A stretch of 64,000 nt of DNA from Novosphingobium sp. MW5 (lineage in GTDB: Bacteria; Pseudomonadota; Alphaproteobacteria; Sphingomonadales; Sphingomonadaceae), in NCBI GenBank assembly GCA_025938935.1, contig JAPCWB010000001.1:3507001-3571000 (forward strand), read 5' to 3'. The translations under genes and the position numbers were made by a program. The notes beneath the pieces were generated by a model, which was given only the letters and a program-made list of their open reading frames with translations, had not been told where the DNA came from and searched no databases. Positions 54,061 to 62,720 of this stretch are shown piece by piece; the stretch's first letter is position 1, and every line of letters begins with the position of its first letter.

Positions 54061-55607
54061 TTGGCCCCCTTGGTCGCTGGCACAGGCTGCGGCGGCGGCG
54101 ACGAAGTGTACGGCACCGGCTCGGGATGGTGCATCCGGGCGAGGAAGGTGTGTTTCGTGCGGAAGATGATCTCTGCCCCCTCAGGCATGCCGACCGGCGG
54201 CCTTGCGCCATAGTACCAGAGGAAGTCGGCCTTGTAAGCGGGTTCGAAATTCTTCAGGTCCACCCGCTGCCACTTGCGCAGCAGGTAGCGCTGCGAAGGA
54301 TCGGCATAGGGCCAGCCCGGCGCCTTCACTTGCAGCATGTGGACGCCCGGGATGGCGAAGTGGCAATTGACCAGCGCATCGCGCCGGACAGTGGCATAGG
54401 AGCCGAGATGCCCGTTCGGCGGGATCGGCCATAGGCCCGATACCTCCTCGAAAGCATAGGCTACACGCGCCCCGCGCGGCACATGGTCGAGCGCCTTGAT
54501 CATTTCGGCCGTGGCGAGCGAATGCCCCTTCCACGCCAGCGTCGTCACCGCGATCCGCAGCAGGAACGGCCCCGCCGCCAGCGCCATCGAGAAGGCCGGC
54601 GGGCGCAGGTTGATCGACAGCAGCCCCAGCATGATCGCCACGGCGACCAGCCGGTAATCGGCGTAGTCCCCGCCGCCAAGGTGCCGCGGCACGACCATGG
54701 CGAGCAAGGCCATCAGCAGCGCCGACCAGGCCAGCCGCCCGTCGAGCTTCTTCGTGAACAGAGCAAGCACCGGCAGGGCGACGAACAGGCAGACCGTGGC
54801 AATATCGAGATAGCCCTGCTGGTCACGCAGCGCCGTCTTCCAGAAGATCCACTTCGCCGTCAGCGCCTTTCGCCCATAGCTGAAAGACCCCGGCGCCTGC
54901 TGCCCGGCGAGCACCGTCGGCACGATCGGCAGCCACAGCGGCGCAGTGGCCAGCGCCGCGCGCCAGATCGAATTCCAGCGGCTTTCCCCGGCGGCATGGC
55001 GCTGGTGGCATTCATAGGCGAAGACCATCACCCCCAGCACGCCCCAGCCCGACTGGTGGCACAGCCAGATGACAAGACCGATCGGCACGAACACCGCCGC
55101 GCGCCAGACCTTGCCCGCGCTGCGCACCCAGAAGGCAAAGGCGAACAGCACCAGCGCGAGGCTCAGCGTGAAATTCATGAAGCCCATCAGCAGCGCAGGG
55201 CTCCAGATGGTCCCCATCGCCAGCAATGTGCCGATCCCCACGCGTCCACGAAGGGCACGCTCGACCGAGATCAGACCGAGGCCGGTGAGCAGCGGGATCA
55301 TGACGAGGATGATCTTTCCCCCGGTCTCCAGCCCGAACAGCGCGGCCAGCGGGAAGATCAGAAGATCAGCGCCAAGGTTGCCCGACCAGGCCCAGCGGAA
55401 CCCGTAATAGCCATCGAGCACCGGGTTGTTGCCATGCTCCAGCATGACATGCCAGCGCGCCAGGTGCGCCGGATAGTCGGTCATCATCGGGTACAGCGTC
55501 AGCAGCGGCGGCAGGGTTGCCACGCAGGCCATCAGCACGGCAAACCAGTACCACGCATCGCGCGGGTCGGGCCCGGTATTTCCAATCATGGGAGAGGCTT
55601 GCGCCAT
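54057..55607 (-). CDS. GT-C-like multi-helix membrane protein, copy B
   Basis: A 516-residue protein with about ten helices. TDYPAHLARWHVMLEHGNN lies in an extramembrane loop after helix 1, as expected for a GT-C catalytic-loop Asp. A C-terminal soluble part ends KTHFL-like sequence and a Pro-rich tail. The ATG at 55607 follows GAGGAACG. Its stop overlaps the copy A start (ATGA). It is intact and paralogous to copy A over its full length. Confidence 0.75.
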   Translation of the reverse strand: MAQASPMIGNTGPDPRDAWYWFAVLMACVATLPPLLTLYPMMTDYPAHLARWHVMLEHGNNPVLDGYYGFRWAWSGNLGADLLIFPLAALFGLETGGKIILVMIPLLTGLGLISVERALRGRVGIGTLLAMGTIWSPALLMGFMNFTLSLALVLFAFAFWVRSAGKVWRAAVFVPIGLVIWLCHQSGWGVLGVMVFAYECHQRHAAGESRWNSIWRAALATAPLWLPIVPTVLAGQQAPGSFSYGRKALTAKWIFWKTALRDQQGYLDIATVCLFVALPVLALFTKKLDGRLAWSALLMALLAMVVPRHLGGGDYADYRLVAVAIMLGLLSINLRPPAFSMALAAGPFLLRIAVTTLAWKGHSLATAEMIKALDHVPRGARVAYAFEEVSGLWPIPPNGHLGSYATVRRDALVNCHFAIPGVHMLQVKAPGWPYADPSQRYLLRKWQRVDLKNFEPAYKADFLWYYGARPPVGMPEGAEIIFRTKHTFLARMHHPEPVPYTSSPPPQPVPATKGAK

Positions 55608-55646
55608 CGTTCCTCGCTGGTGTTCAGGCACAGGCATACAGGAAAC

Positions 55647-55722
55647 TGGCAGGAGTGGAGGGACTCGAACCCACGGCCCTCGGTTTTGGAGACCGATGCT
55701 CTACCAACTGAGCTACACTCCT
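55647..55722 (-). tRNA. tRNA-Trp (anticodon CCA)
   Basis: A 76-nt cloverleaf with encoded CCA. The acceptor stem pairs AGGAGTG with CACTCCT. The anticodon loop CTCCAAA gives CCA. The T loop GGTTCGAG is standard. In many bacteria this tRNA directly precedes secE; here copies B and A lie between them. Confidence 0.97.
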
Positions 55723-55846
55723 GCAGGCGAAGCGGCCCTTAGATGGGTGGGTGGCGGTTGGCAAGGACGATTGGCTTGGTTGCGGCAAAACAGGGTCGGC
55801 GCTCGCCACCTGTTACCGGCTGGCGCGCCATGCTAACCTCCCCGCC

Positions 55847-56602
55847 ATGCACGCCCCTGCCGGCCTGATCGAGCCTGAGCTCCTGATGCTTGCCTATCGC
55901 AGCGGGATCTTTCCGATGGCGGACAGCCGGGACGATGCCGAGGTGTTCTGGGTCGAGCCCCGGCAGCGGGCTATCTTGCCGCTGGACGGTTTTCACCTCT
56001 CGCGCAGCCTGGCCAAGGTCCTGCGGCGCGGGACTTTCGAGGTGACCTGCAACCGAGCCTTTGGCGATGTCATGCAAGCCTGCGCCGGGCCGCGGCGCGA
56101 GGGCAGCGAGACTTGGATCAGCGAGCGGATCGAGGCGAGCTACAGGCGACTGCACGAGCTGGGCGCGGCCCATTCGGTTGAATGCTGGCAGGACGGCCGG
56201 CTGGTGGGCGGGCTTTACGGGGTCGGTTTCGACCGGGTGTTCTGCGGCGAATCGATGTTCAGCCGGGTGCCTGATGCCTCGAAAGTGGCGCTAGCCTACC
56301 TCGTCGCGGCGCTGCGGCGCGCAGGGGCGAGCCTGCTCGACTGCCAGTTCATGACGCCGCACCTCGAATCGATGGGCGCGGTCGAGATCACGCAGGCGCG
56401 CTATCTGAAGCTATTGAAGGCCGCGCAGACCTACTCGGGCGTGGCGGAGGGCTTGGGCGAAGGCTTGGCGCTGGGCGAAGGTGCCGGTGCGGGGGAGGCA
56501 TTGTCGCTGCCCGAAGGCTTCGGCGCGCTGCTGGCGGAGGCCGAGGCTTCCTCTTCCTCGCCCGGGAACTTCATCGCGCAGTCCTTGACCCAGACGTCAT
56601 AG
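55847..56602 (+). CDS. aat: Leucyl/phenylalanyl-tRNA-protein transferase
   Basis: A 251-residue enzyme that adds Leu or Phe to Arg/Lys N-termini for the N-end rule. LIEPELLMLAYRSGIFPMAD is the diagnostic start, and WVEPRQRAILPLDGFHLSRS and GGLYGVGFDRVFCGESMFSR follow. The ATG at 55847 is used. Beyond about residue 200 the sequence becomes a Gly/Glu/Leu/Ala repeat tail (EGLGEGLALGEGAGAGEAL) and runs antisense across the 3' end of the next gene. Confidence 0.92.
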   Translation: MHAPAGLIEPELLMLAYRSGIFPMADSRDDAEVFWVEPRQRAILPLDGFHLSRSLAKVLRRGTFEVTCNRAFGDVMQACAGPRREGSETWISERIEASYRRLHELGAAHSVECWQDGRLVGGLYGVGFDRVFCGESMFSRVPDASKVALAYLVAALRRAGASLLDCQFMTPHLESMGAVEITQARYLKLLKAAQTYSGVAEGLGEGLALGEGAGAGEALSLPEGFGALLAEAEASSSSPGNFIAQSLTQTS

Positions 56603-57066
56603 ACCGGGTGCTCGACCACGTTGAGCGAGGGCGAATTCTTGAACAGCCAGCCGGAGAAGACCTTGCGCCAGGCCAGCGGTTTATCCGCATTCTCGCGCTC
56701 TTCGACATAGACCTGCACGAAAGCGCCGGTTTCGTTCGGACGTTCCCACGGCGCGGTGCGTTCGCAGGTGCCGAGCTTGACGAAAACATTGCCGATCCGC
56801 TTCGATTCGCCGCTCTTGAGCACGATGTCCTGCTCAAGGTTGTTACGCTTGTTGAGCAGGCCGAGCGTGGCGACGCGGTCTTTCACCGGCGTGCCGAATT
56901 CGCTTTCCGCCATGCCCGACGCCGAGGTGGCGGGGCCGGCGAGCGACTTGGGAATTTCGGTGGCGTTCGCTTCGGGATCGTCAGCCGGTTCGCCGCCGCA
57001 GCCGGACAGGGTGAGCAGCGCGGCGGAGAGGACGACGGAGGAAACGAGGCCGAAGCGCAGGCTCAC
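56431..57066 (-). CDS. DUF2155 lipoprotein
   Basis: A 211-residue protein with lipobox LSGC (Cys22). The DUF2155 domain has KSGESKRIGNVFVKLGTCER and VFSGWLFKNSPSLNVVEHPV. The C-terminal 35 residues are Ala/Ser/Pro-rich. DUF2155 proteins sit near NDUFA12 and aat in many alphaproteobacteria; role unknown. Its 3' 172 bases overlap aat on the other strand. Confidence 0.9.
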   Translation of the reverse strand: MSLRFGLVSSVVLSAALLTLSGCGGEPADDPEANATEIPKSLAGPATSASGMAESEFGTPVKDRVATLGLLNKRNNLEQDIVLKSGESKRIGNVFVKLGTCERTAPWERPNETGAFVQVYVEERENADKPLAWRKVFSGWLFKNSPSLNVVEHPVYDVWVKDCAMKFPGEEEEASASASSAPKPSGSDNASPAPAPSPSAKPSPKPSATPE

Positions 57067-57476
57067 GCGTCAGGCGACCAGGCTTCGTAATCACCCGTGG
57101 CAGCGGCGCGCTTGCCGCCGCGTTCGAGCGCGCCCGCAGGCTTGTAGGCAGCCTCGGTGCCAGTGGCGTTGGGAGTATAGTCAGCTTCCCAGATGCGCGC
57201 CGGCGGCAGGTGGCTTTCCGGCACATCGTCATAGGAATTGTGCAGCCAGCCATGCCATTCGGAGGGCACGCGGCTGGCATCGTTCGGGCCGTTGTAAATC
57301 ACCCAGCGGCGCTCCATGCCCGCGAAAGGATGGCCCGCCGGGTTCCGCTTCTTCGCGCGGTAGTACTTGTTGCCCTGCGCATCGGTACCGACGTGGACGC
57401 CGGTCGCCGCCGAATTGAGCAAGGTGCCGATGGTCGCGCCATCCCACCAGGTGAAGATCTTGCCGAGGATTCCCAT
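57063..57476 (-). CDS. NDUFA12-family complex I accessory protein
   Basis: A 137-residue protein. FTWWDGATIGTLLNSAATG, then GTDAQGNKYYRAKKRNPAG and RRWVIYNGPNDASRVPSEWH, are NDUFA12 hallmarks. The alphaproteobacterial and mitochondrial version is an assembly or structural subunit of NADH dehydrogenase. The ATG at 57476 is used; the stop overlaps the DUF2155 ATG (ATGA). Confidence 0.93.
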   Translation of the reverse strand: MGILGKIFTWWDGATIGTLLNSAATGVHVGTDAQGNKYYRAKKRNPAGHPFAGMERRWVIYNGPNDASRVPSEWHGWLHNSYDDVPESHLPPARIWEADYTPNATGTEAAYKPAGALERGGKRAAATGDYEAWSPDA

Positions 57477-57617
57477 GAGCCGCGCGTTAGCGGAAATCGG
57501 TCTGCGGCGGCAAGAGGAATGAGGGCGATGTGCCCAAGCGACCTTCCGACGCGTGCTCAGGCTTGCCATGAACCACCTGGATATGCTGTGTAGTCGATTG
57601 AAGGAAAGGGGTTTTCC

Positions 57618-58583
57618 ATGCATTCATCAGCTTTGGCCGGGTCATGCCGCCTTGTCCGCAAGGCCCTTGCAGGGGGCGCGCTCGGGGTGGTGCTGGTCCA
57701 GGCCAGTGCATTTGCCGCCGAACCATTCGTCCCTTCGCCGGCCGAACGGCTTTCCCGCTTCTTCGGCGTGGCGGAATGCAATGGCGGCAAGCGCAGCTTC
57801 AACATGGTCCTGCGCGGGGGGAACCGCGCGAATTTGCCGGGGGAAGTCTCGCTGGTTGCTGGCGGACCGGCCGCGCCGGGAGGGTTCTATTCGGTCAGGG
57901 CCTCGATCGACAACAGGGGCATGCTGGTCGTCACGCCTGTGGCATGGATCGGCAAGCCGGCGGCACGGCCGATGCTGGGCTTCAGCGGGCTGACCAAGCC
58001 CGATGGGACTGTCGTTGCAGCCCAGACCAAGACGCCCGGTTGCACGAACGTATCGCTGGTGCTCGATAGCGACGATGGATTCCATCCGGTTCTTTCAGCG
58101 GAATATTCGGTTTTCGGATACAAGCCCGTGGCGCGGCCGATCGTGCTCCCCCTGAAGATGAGTCAGCAGGCATCGGCGGCTACACCTCCGGCCCCGTCCC
58201 GCCCTGCCGCGCGGATATCCGCGGCTCCTTCCGGGTATCCCCGCTCGTCGCTGCCCGCCGATGTCGTTCCCAAGGGAAATCCCAACGGATGGGTCAGCCA
58301 TGATGACTATCCGTCACGGGCCCGGCGCGAACTTTCGACAGGTGAGCACACGATTACCCTGACCATCGGCCCCGACGGCCGCGTCAGCAATTGCAGGTCG
58401 GTGGTGATCTCAGGCGATCCCACGCTGGCCGAAAACAGCTGCCAATACGCCATGCGGCGCGCCCGCTTCGGGCTGCGACCCGGGGTGACGAGCGGCACAG
58501 TCAGGGGTACCTTCGTGATGTATCTCAAGTACTTCTGCAATGCAGACAGCGAATGCCTTATCGGCACTCGGGTCGAAAAGTGA
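57618..58583 (+). CDS. Exported protein with TonB C-terminal-like domain
   Basis: A 321-residue protein. The leader GALGVVLVQASAFAAEPF gives a signal peptide. The middle beta-rich domain (residues about 40-170) is not recognised. The C-terminal ~95 residues (GEHTITLTIGPDGRVSNCRS and ARFGLRPGVTSG) match the TonB energy-transducer C-terminal fold. No membrane anchor or proline-rich periplasm-spanning segment typical of TonB is present, so it may bind receptors but not energise them. Confidence 0.75.
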   Translation: MHSSALAGSCRLVRKALAGGALGVVLVQASAFAAEPFVPSPAERLSRFFGVAECNGGKRSFNMVLRGGNRANLPGEVSLVAGGPAAPGGFYSVRASIDNRGMLVVTPVAWIGKPAARPMLGFSGLTKPDGTVVAAQTKTPGCTNVSLVLDSDDGFHPVLSAEYSVFGYKPVARPIVLPLKMSQQASAATPPAPSRPAARISAAPSGYPRSSLPADVVPKGNPNGWVSHDDYPSRARRELSTGEHTITLTIGPDGRVSNCRSVVISGDPTLAENSCQYAMRRARFGLRPGVTSGTVRGTFVMYLKYFCNADSECLIGTRVEK

Positions 58584-58627
58584 ATCCGGCCCTTGTCCTG
58601 ACCATGGCAGCAAAGAGGATGCCGCTT

Positions 58628-59773
58628 ATGACTATCACAGGCAGGCGCACCGCATTGTGGCTGGCCATGACGGTGGTGCTGCCAGCATCAGCGTACAACT
58701 ATCCCGCCGACCAGGCATGGGCCCAAGCGGCCGAGCCGCAATCGCTCTATACCGGCACCTACAATTGTCTGCAGGGCGATACGCCGCTGAACCTGACTAT
58801 CATCGGGCGGGCGCGGGGTGCAGTGAGGGCGCAGTTCGACTTTACCGTGCCGCAGACCGGGGTGCGGGGATCCTACCTGATGTATGGCATGGTTGGACCG
58901 CAGGGTCAGACCGCACTCTATCCCGACCGCTGGTTGTTCCAGCCTTCCGGCTACCGCATGGTTGGCCTTTCGGGCAACCTCTCTGCGGATGGCCGCGAAC
59001 TTTCTGGCATCGTCACCGGGACCGGTTGCCGGCAGTTCGTAGTGCGCCTTTCCGGGCAAAGCGCCATTCTGGCACTCGCGCCAAGGCCGACGGCACCGCC
59101 GCCAGGCCGCGCGGCTTCGCCAGTTTCTTCCGCGCCAGCGTCGAAACCGGCACCCGCTGCCCCTGCTGCGGTGCCGCAGCAGGCTGCACGAACGGCGCAC
59201 GTACCTTCACCTGCCCCCGCACCGACTGCTCCAGGTTCGCCAGCTTCCGAGGCAATTACGGCAGCATCGATGCCCGGCGTACTCATCCGCGAACTTGACG
59301 ATGTGAACCAGTCGTACAACGCATATGCCATCATGGGGCAAATGCTGGGTATCCCCAAGATGGCGAAAATCAGCGATGCCGACGGCAGCTGGTATCTGAA
59401 AAACATGGATGGCAGCAGCGGTTTCTACGATTTCGACGTCAGGAACGTCCAGTGCAGGTTCGCAAAGGGCAGCACGACCAGCCAGTCCTGTAATTACGAG
59501 GTTTCCGCCTTCGTCGAGATGGTCCTGCCAATCGTGGGGACCCAATCGGGCCGGTCACCTTTCGTCAAGCGAAGCGACCAGTTCACGCTGAGAGGCGGCC
59601 GCTGGACATCGCAATCGCTGCGCGCCGCAATGCTGAGCGGATTGAAGCCTCCATCGGGAGCTCCCGCCTCGTCGAACCCGGCATCAAGCCTGTGCCGCGC
59701 GCTGGGAGCAGGCGTTGCGGCTACGGTTGCGTCAAAGGATTCGGTGAGCATGTACAACAAGGCCGGATGCTGA
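58628..59773 (+). CDS. Exported protein, unknown function
   Basis: A 381-residue protein. The ATG at 58628 follows AGAGGA and gives a signal peptide (ALWLAMTVVLPASAYN). An N-terminal domain (TGTYNCLQGDTPLNLTIIGR) is followed by a Pro/Ala-rich linker at about 165-215. The C-terminal domain has VNQSYNAYAIMGQMLGIPKM and ends with Cys (NKAGC). An ATG at 58604 would add eight residues. It starts 44 bases after the previous gene, so probably co-transcribed. Confidence 0.68.
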   Translation: MTITGRRTALWLAMTVVLPASAYNYPADQAWAQAAEPQSLYTGTYNCLQGDTPLNLTIIGRARGAVRAQFDFTVPQTGVRGSYLMYGMVGPQGQTALYPDRWLFQPSGYRMVGLSGNLSADGRELSGIVTGTGCRQFVVRLSGQSAILALAPRPTAPPPGRAASPVSSAPASKPAPAAPAAVPQQAARTAHVPSPAPAPTAPGSPASEAITAASMPGVLIRELDDVNQSYNAYAIMGQMLGIPKMAKISDADGSWYLKNMDGSSGFYDFDVRNVQCRFAKGSTTSQSCNYEVSAFVEMVLPIVGTQSGRSPFVKRSDQFTLRGGRWTSQSLRAAMLSGLKPPSGAPASSNPASSLCRALGAGVAATVASKDSVSMYNKAGC

Positions 59774-59788
59774 TCCCGAGTCGCTGTC

Positions 59789-60283
59789 TTACCACTCGAC
59801 CTTGTCACCCGGTGCAATGCCCAGCTGGGCGGCGCGGCCGCCGTTGAGTTCGAGCACGCCGATCACCCGGCCGCGCGAAAGGAGTGGCGTTTCGTCATAG
59901 GGCACGGCATTGGCGGCGATGTTGAGGATCTTGTGATCGGGCCCGACATAAATGATGTCGAGCGGGATCACCGTATTGCGCATCCAGAACGAGGCCATGC
60001 GCGGCGGGTCCATCGGGAAGATCATGCCCTCGTCCGCACCCATCGATGTGCGGAACATCAGGCCTTTGGCCTGCTCCTCGGTGGTTCCGGCCACTTCGAC
60101 CTTGAACTTGTGAGTGCCGGTCTTCGATGTGACGGTAAGCGGAACGACCGCGAGGCCCGACGTCGGGTGACGCGGCGCATTGGCGGAAACGCTGGCGGCG
60201 GCACTCTGCGCGCCTTCGCTCTTGCCCGAAGAACAGGCCGCCAGGGCGACCGCCAGAACCGTTGCGAACCCGGAAAAACGCAT
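59789..60283 (-). CDS. DUF192 lipoprotein
   Basis: A 164-residue protein with lipobox LAAC (about Cys17). TEEQAKGLMFRTSMGADEGM and MRNTVIPLDIIYVGPDHKIL are DUF192 signatures. Function is not known. It directly follows recX with two bases between the genes, a common sphingomonad arrangement. The ATG at 60283 is used. Confidence 0.9.
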   Translation of the reverse strand: MRFSGFATVLAVALAACSSGKSEGAQSAAASVSANAPRHPTSGLAVVPLTVTSKTGTHKFKVEVAGTTEEQAKGLMFRTSMGADEGMIFPMDPPRMASFWMRNTVIPLDIIYVGPDHKILNIAANAVPYDETPLLSRGRVIGVLELNGGRAAQLGIAPGDKVEW

Positions 60284-60285
60284 GC

Positions 60286-60834
60286 CTATTCCTCTTCCTC
60301 GCCAGCCCATTGCTCGGCAGCTTCGATGGTGGCGGCATTGACCAATTCGCGCGCCATGTCGAGGGGGTGACCGGCGCGGAGCATGGCGGCGAGCTGCTTT
60401 TCACGCACCGCGCGGTCAGCCGCGCCATCGCCAAAGGGGCCGAACCGCTTGCGCGCGGCCAGGGCGAGCGCGGCGCGGCGCTGTTCGGACTTGCCGGCGC
60501 GCACTTCATCGCGCAGGTCGGCCGCGATTCCCGCCGCCCCCAGCGCCTGGTCGACCCGCCGCACGCCATAGCCGCGCCGCATCAGGCTGCCGCTCTTCGC
60601 CCGGGCATAGACGGCATCGTCGACATAGCCGAATTCGACCATGCGGCCGACCAGCGCCTCGACCGGCGGTGCGCCCTCCCCTTCCCAGCCGCGCTCGCGC
60701 AGCTTGCGCCGCAGGTAGGCCTCCAGCTTCGCGGCAGACGTGGCGAAACGGGCGACATAGGCGAGCGCCAATTCGTCGAGACGCGCCTTGTCGAGCGGGC
60801 GCGGGGGGCGTTTCTGGCGGGGAGACTGCCTCAT
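60286..60834 (-). CDS. recX: RecX family regulator of RecA
   Basis: A 182-residue all-helical protein. RLDELALAYVARFATSAAKL and VGRMVEFGYVDDAVYARAKS match RecX helices, and RRVDQALGAAGI lies in the second repeat. RecX caps RecA filaments. recA is not in the window. The start at 60834 is chosen; a TTG at 60855 would add seven residues. Confidence 0.9.
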   Translation of the reverse strand: MRQSPRQKRPPRPLDKARLDELALAYVARFATSAAKLEAYLRRKLRERGWEGEGAPPVEALVGRMVEFGYVDDAVYARAKSGSLMRRGYGVRRVDQALGAAGIAADLRDEVRAGKSEQRRAALALAARKRFGPFGDGAADRAVREKQLAAMLRAGHPLDMARELVNAATIEAAEQWAGEEEE

Positions 60835-60980
60835 TTCGCCATAATCGTGCCACAAACTGTGCCGATGGGGGAAGCCCGCATACAGCTTAGGGGGAACACG
60901 GCAATGCGCGGTTCATGCGGCTCGCCTATAGGCGGTCGGCTCTATTGCCTTGGTTCGCAACAAAAAACGGGTTTGCACGA

Positions 60981-62720
60981 ATGACCGACACCATCCTGGT
61001 GGCGACGCCGAACAGCGACGACCTGCCGCAGCGGCTCGCCGATTTCCGCACCTTTGGCGAAGCGCTGGACTACGCGGCCAAGGGCAAGAAGGGCATGAAC
61101 TTCCACGATGCCCGTGGAAACCTGGCCCGCGTCTATCCCTATTCGCTGCTGCGCGAGGACGCGCTGGTCAATGCCCGCCGCCTGATCGCGCGGGGCGTAA
61201 AGCCGGGTGACCGGATTGCCCTGATTGCCGAGACGGGGCCGGACTTTGCCGCCCTGTTCTGCGGCGCGGTCTATGCCGGGGCATGGCCGGTACCGTTGCC
61301 GCTGCCGACCAGCTTTGGCGGCAAGGAAAATTATATCGAACAGCTCGTCGTCCAGCTGCAAAGCTCGGACCCGAAGATCCTGTTCTACCCGGCTGAAATC
61401 GCCGAAATGGCCGGTGCCGCCGCATCGCGGCAGGGCTGTGAGGGGCAATCGTGGGAAGATTTCGCCCTTGCCGCCGCGCCCGCTTGCGACCTGCCCGAAG
61501 CCAAGCCCGACGATATCTGCTACCTCCAGTACTCAAGCGGCTCGACCCGCTTCCCGCACGGTGTTGCGGTGACTCACGAGGCGCTGCTCAACAACCTGTC
61601 CGGGCACAGCCATGGCATGAAGCTGGGTGATGGCGACCGCTGCATTTCGTGGCTGCCGTGGTACCACGACATGGGCCTGGTCGGCTGCTTCCTCTCGCTG
61701 ATCGCCAACCAGATTTCGGTCGATTACCTCAAGACCGAGGATTTCGCCCGCCGTCCGCTGGCCTGGCTCGACATGATCAGCCGCAATCCCGGCACCTCGT
61801 GTTCCTATTCGCCGACCTTTGGCTACGACATCTGCGCCCGCCGCATTTCGAGCCAGACCAATGTCGCCGAACGTTTCGACCTGTCGCGCTGGCGCATCGC
61901 CGGCAACGGCGCGGACATGATCCGGCCGGACGTGATGCAGAACTTCGTCAACGCCTTTGCCCCGGCAGGTTTCAAGGCCAGTTCCTTCCTGCCGAGCTAT
62001 GGCCTTGCCGAAGCGACGCTGGCCGTCACCATCATGCCGCCGGGCGAAGGCATCCGCGTCGAACTGGTCGAGGAAGAGCGCCTGTCGGGCTGCAAGCGCG
62101 ACCTGTCGCGCCCGGCGCGCTATCGCGCCATCGTCAACTGCGGCAAGGCCGTGAAGGACATGGATCTCGAAATCCGGGGCGAACATGGCAATGCCCTGCC
62201 CGACCATCACATCGGCAAGGTGTGGTGCAAGGGCCCCTCGGTCATGCACTCCTACTTCCGCGATCCGGAATCGACCGCGGCCTGCCTCGTCGATGGCTGG
62301 CTCGACACGGGCGACATGGGCTATATGGCCGATGGCTACCTGTTCATCGTCGGCCGGGCGAAGGACATGATCATCATCAACGGCAAGAACCACTGGCCGC
62401 AGGACATCGAATGGGCGGTGGAGCAGCTGCCCGGCTTCAACCACGGCGACATCGCGGCCTTCTCGGTCGAGAGCGAGAATGGCGAGGAAGTGCCGGCCGT
62501 GCTGGTCCACTGCCGCGTCTCCGATCCCGAAGAGCGGATCAAGCTGCACACCCAGATCCGTGACAAGGTGCGTTCGATCACCGGCATGAACTGCGTCGTC
62601 GAACTGGTGCCGCCGCGTACCCTGCCGCGCACCAGCTCGGGCAAGCTCAGCCGCGCCAAGGCGAAGAAGCAGTACCTTTCGGGCGAGATCGAACCGTTCA
62701 AGCTGCTCGAAGCGGCCTGA
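60981..62720 (+). CDS. Fatty acyl-AMP ligase (FAAL)
   Basis: A 579-residue adenylate-forming enzyme. The AMP-binding motif is YLQYSSGSTRFPHGVAVTH. PSYGLAEATLAVTIMPPGEG lies in motif 5, and GWLDTGDMGYMADGYLFIVG and KDMIIINGKNHWPQDIEWAV follow. SGKLSRAKAKKQYLSG carries the C-terminal catalytic Lys. FAALs activate fatty acids as acyl-AMP and pass them to an acyl carrier protein. No ACP, polyketide or NRPS gene is adjacent; an MFS transporter is convergent. Confidence 0.9.
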   Translation: MTDTILVATPNSDDLPQRLADFRTFGEALDYAAKGKKGMNFHDARGNLARVYPYSLLREDALVNARRLIARGVKPGDRIALIAETGPDFAALFCGAVYAGAWPVPLPLPTSFGGKENYIEQLVVQLQSSDPKILFYPAEIAEMAGAAASRQGCEGQSWEDFALAAAPACDLPEAKPDDICYLQYSSGSTRFPHGVAVTHEALLNNLSGHSHGMKLGDGDRCISWLPWYHDMGLVGCFLSLIANQISVDYLKTEDFARRPLAWLDMISRNPGTSCSYSPTFGYDICARRISSQTNVAERFDLSRWRIAGNGADMIRPDVMQNFVNAFAPAGFKASSFLPSYGLAEATLAVTIMPPGEGIRVELVEEERLSGCKRDLSRPARYRAIVNCGKAVKDMDLEIRGEHGNALPDHHIGKVWCKGPSVMHSYFRDPESTAACLVDGWLDTGDMGYMADGYLFIVGRAKDMIIINGKNHWPQDIEWAVEQLPGFNHGDIAAFSVESENGEEVPAVLVHCRVSDPEERIKLHTQIRDKVRSITGMNCVVELVPPRTLPRTSSGKLSRAKAKKQYLSGEIEPFKLLEAA

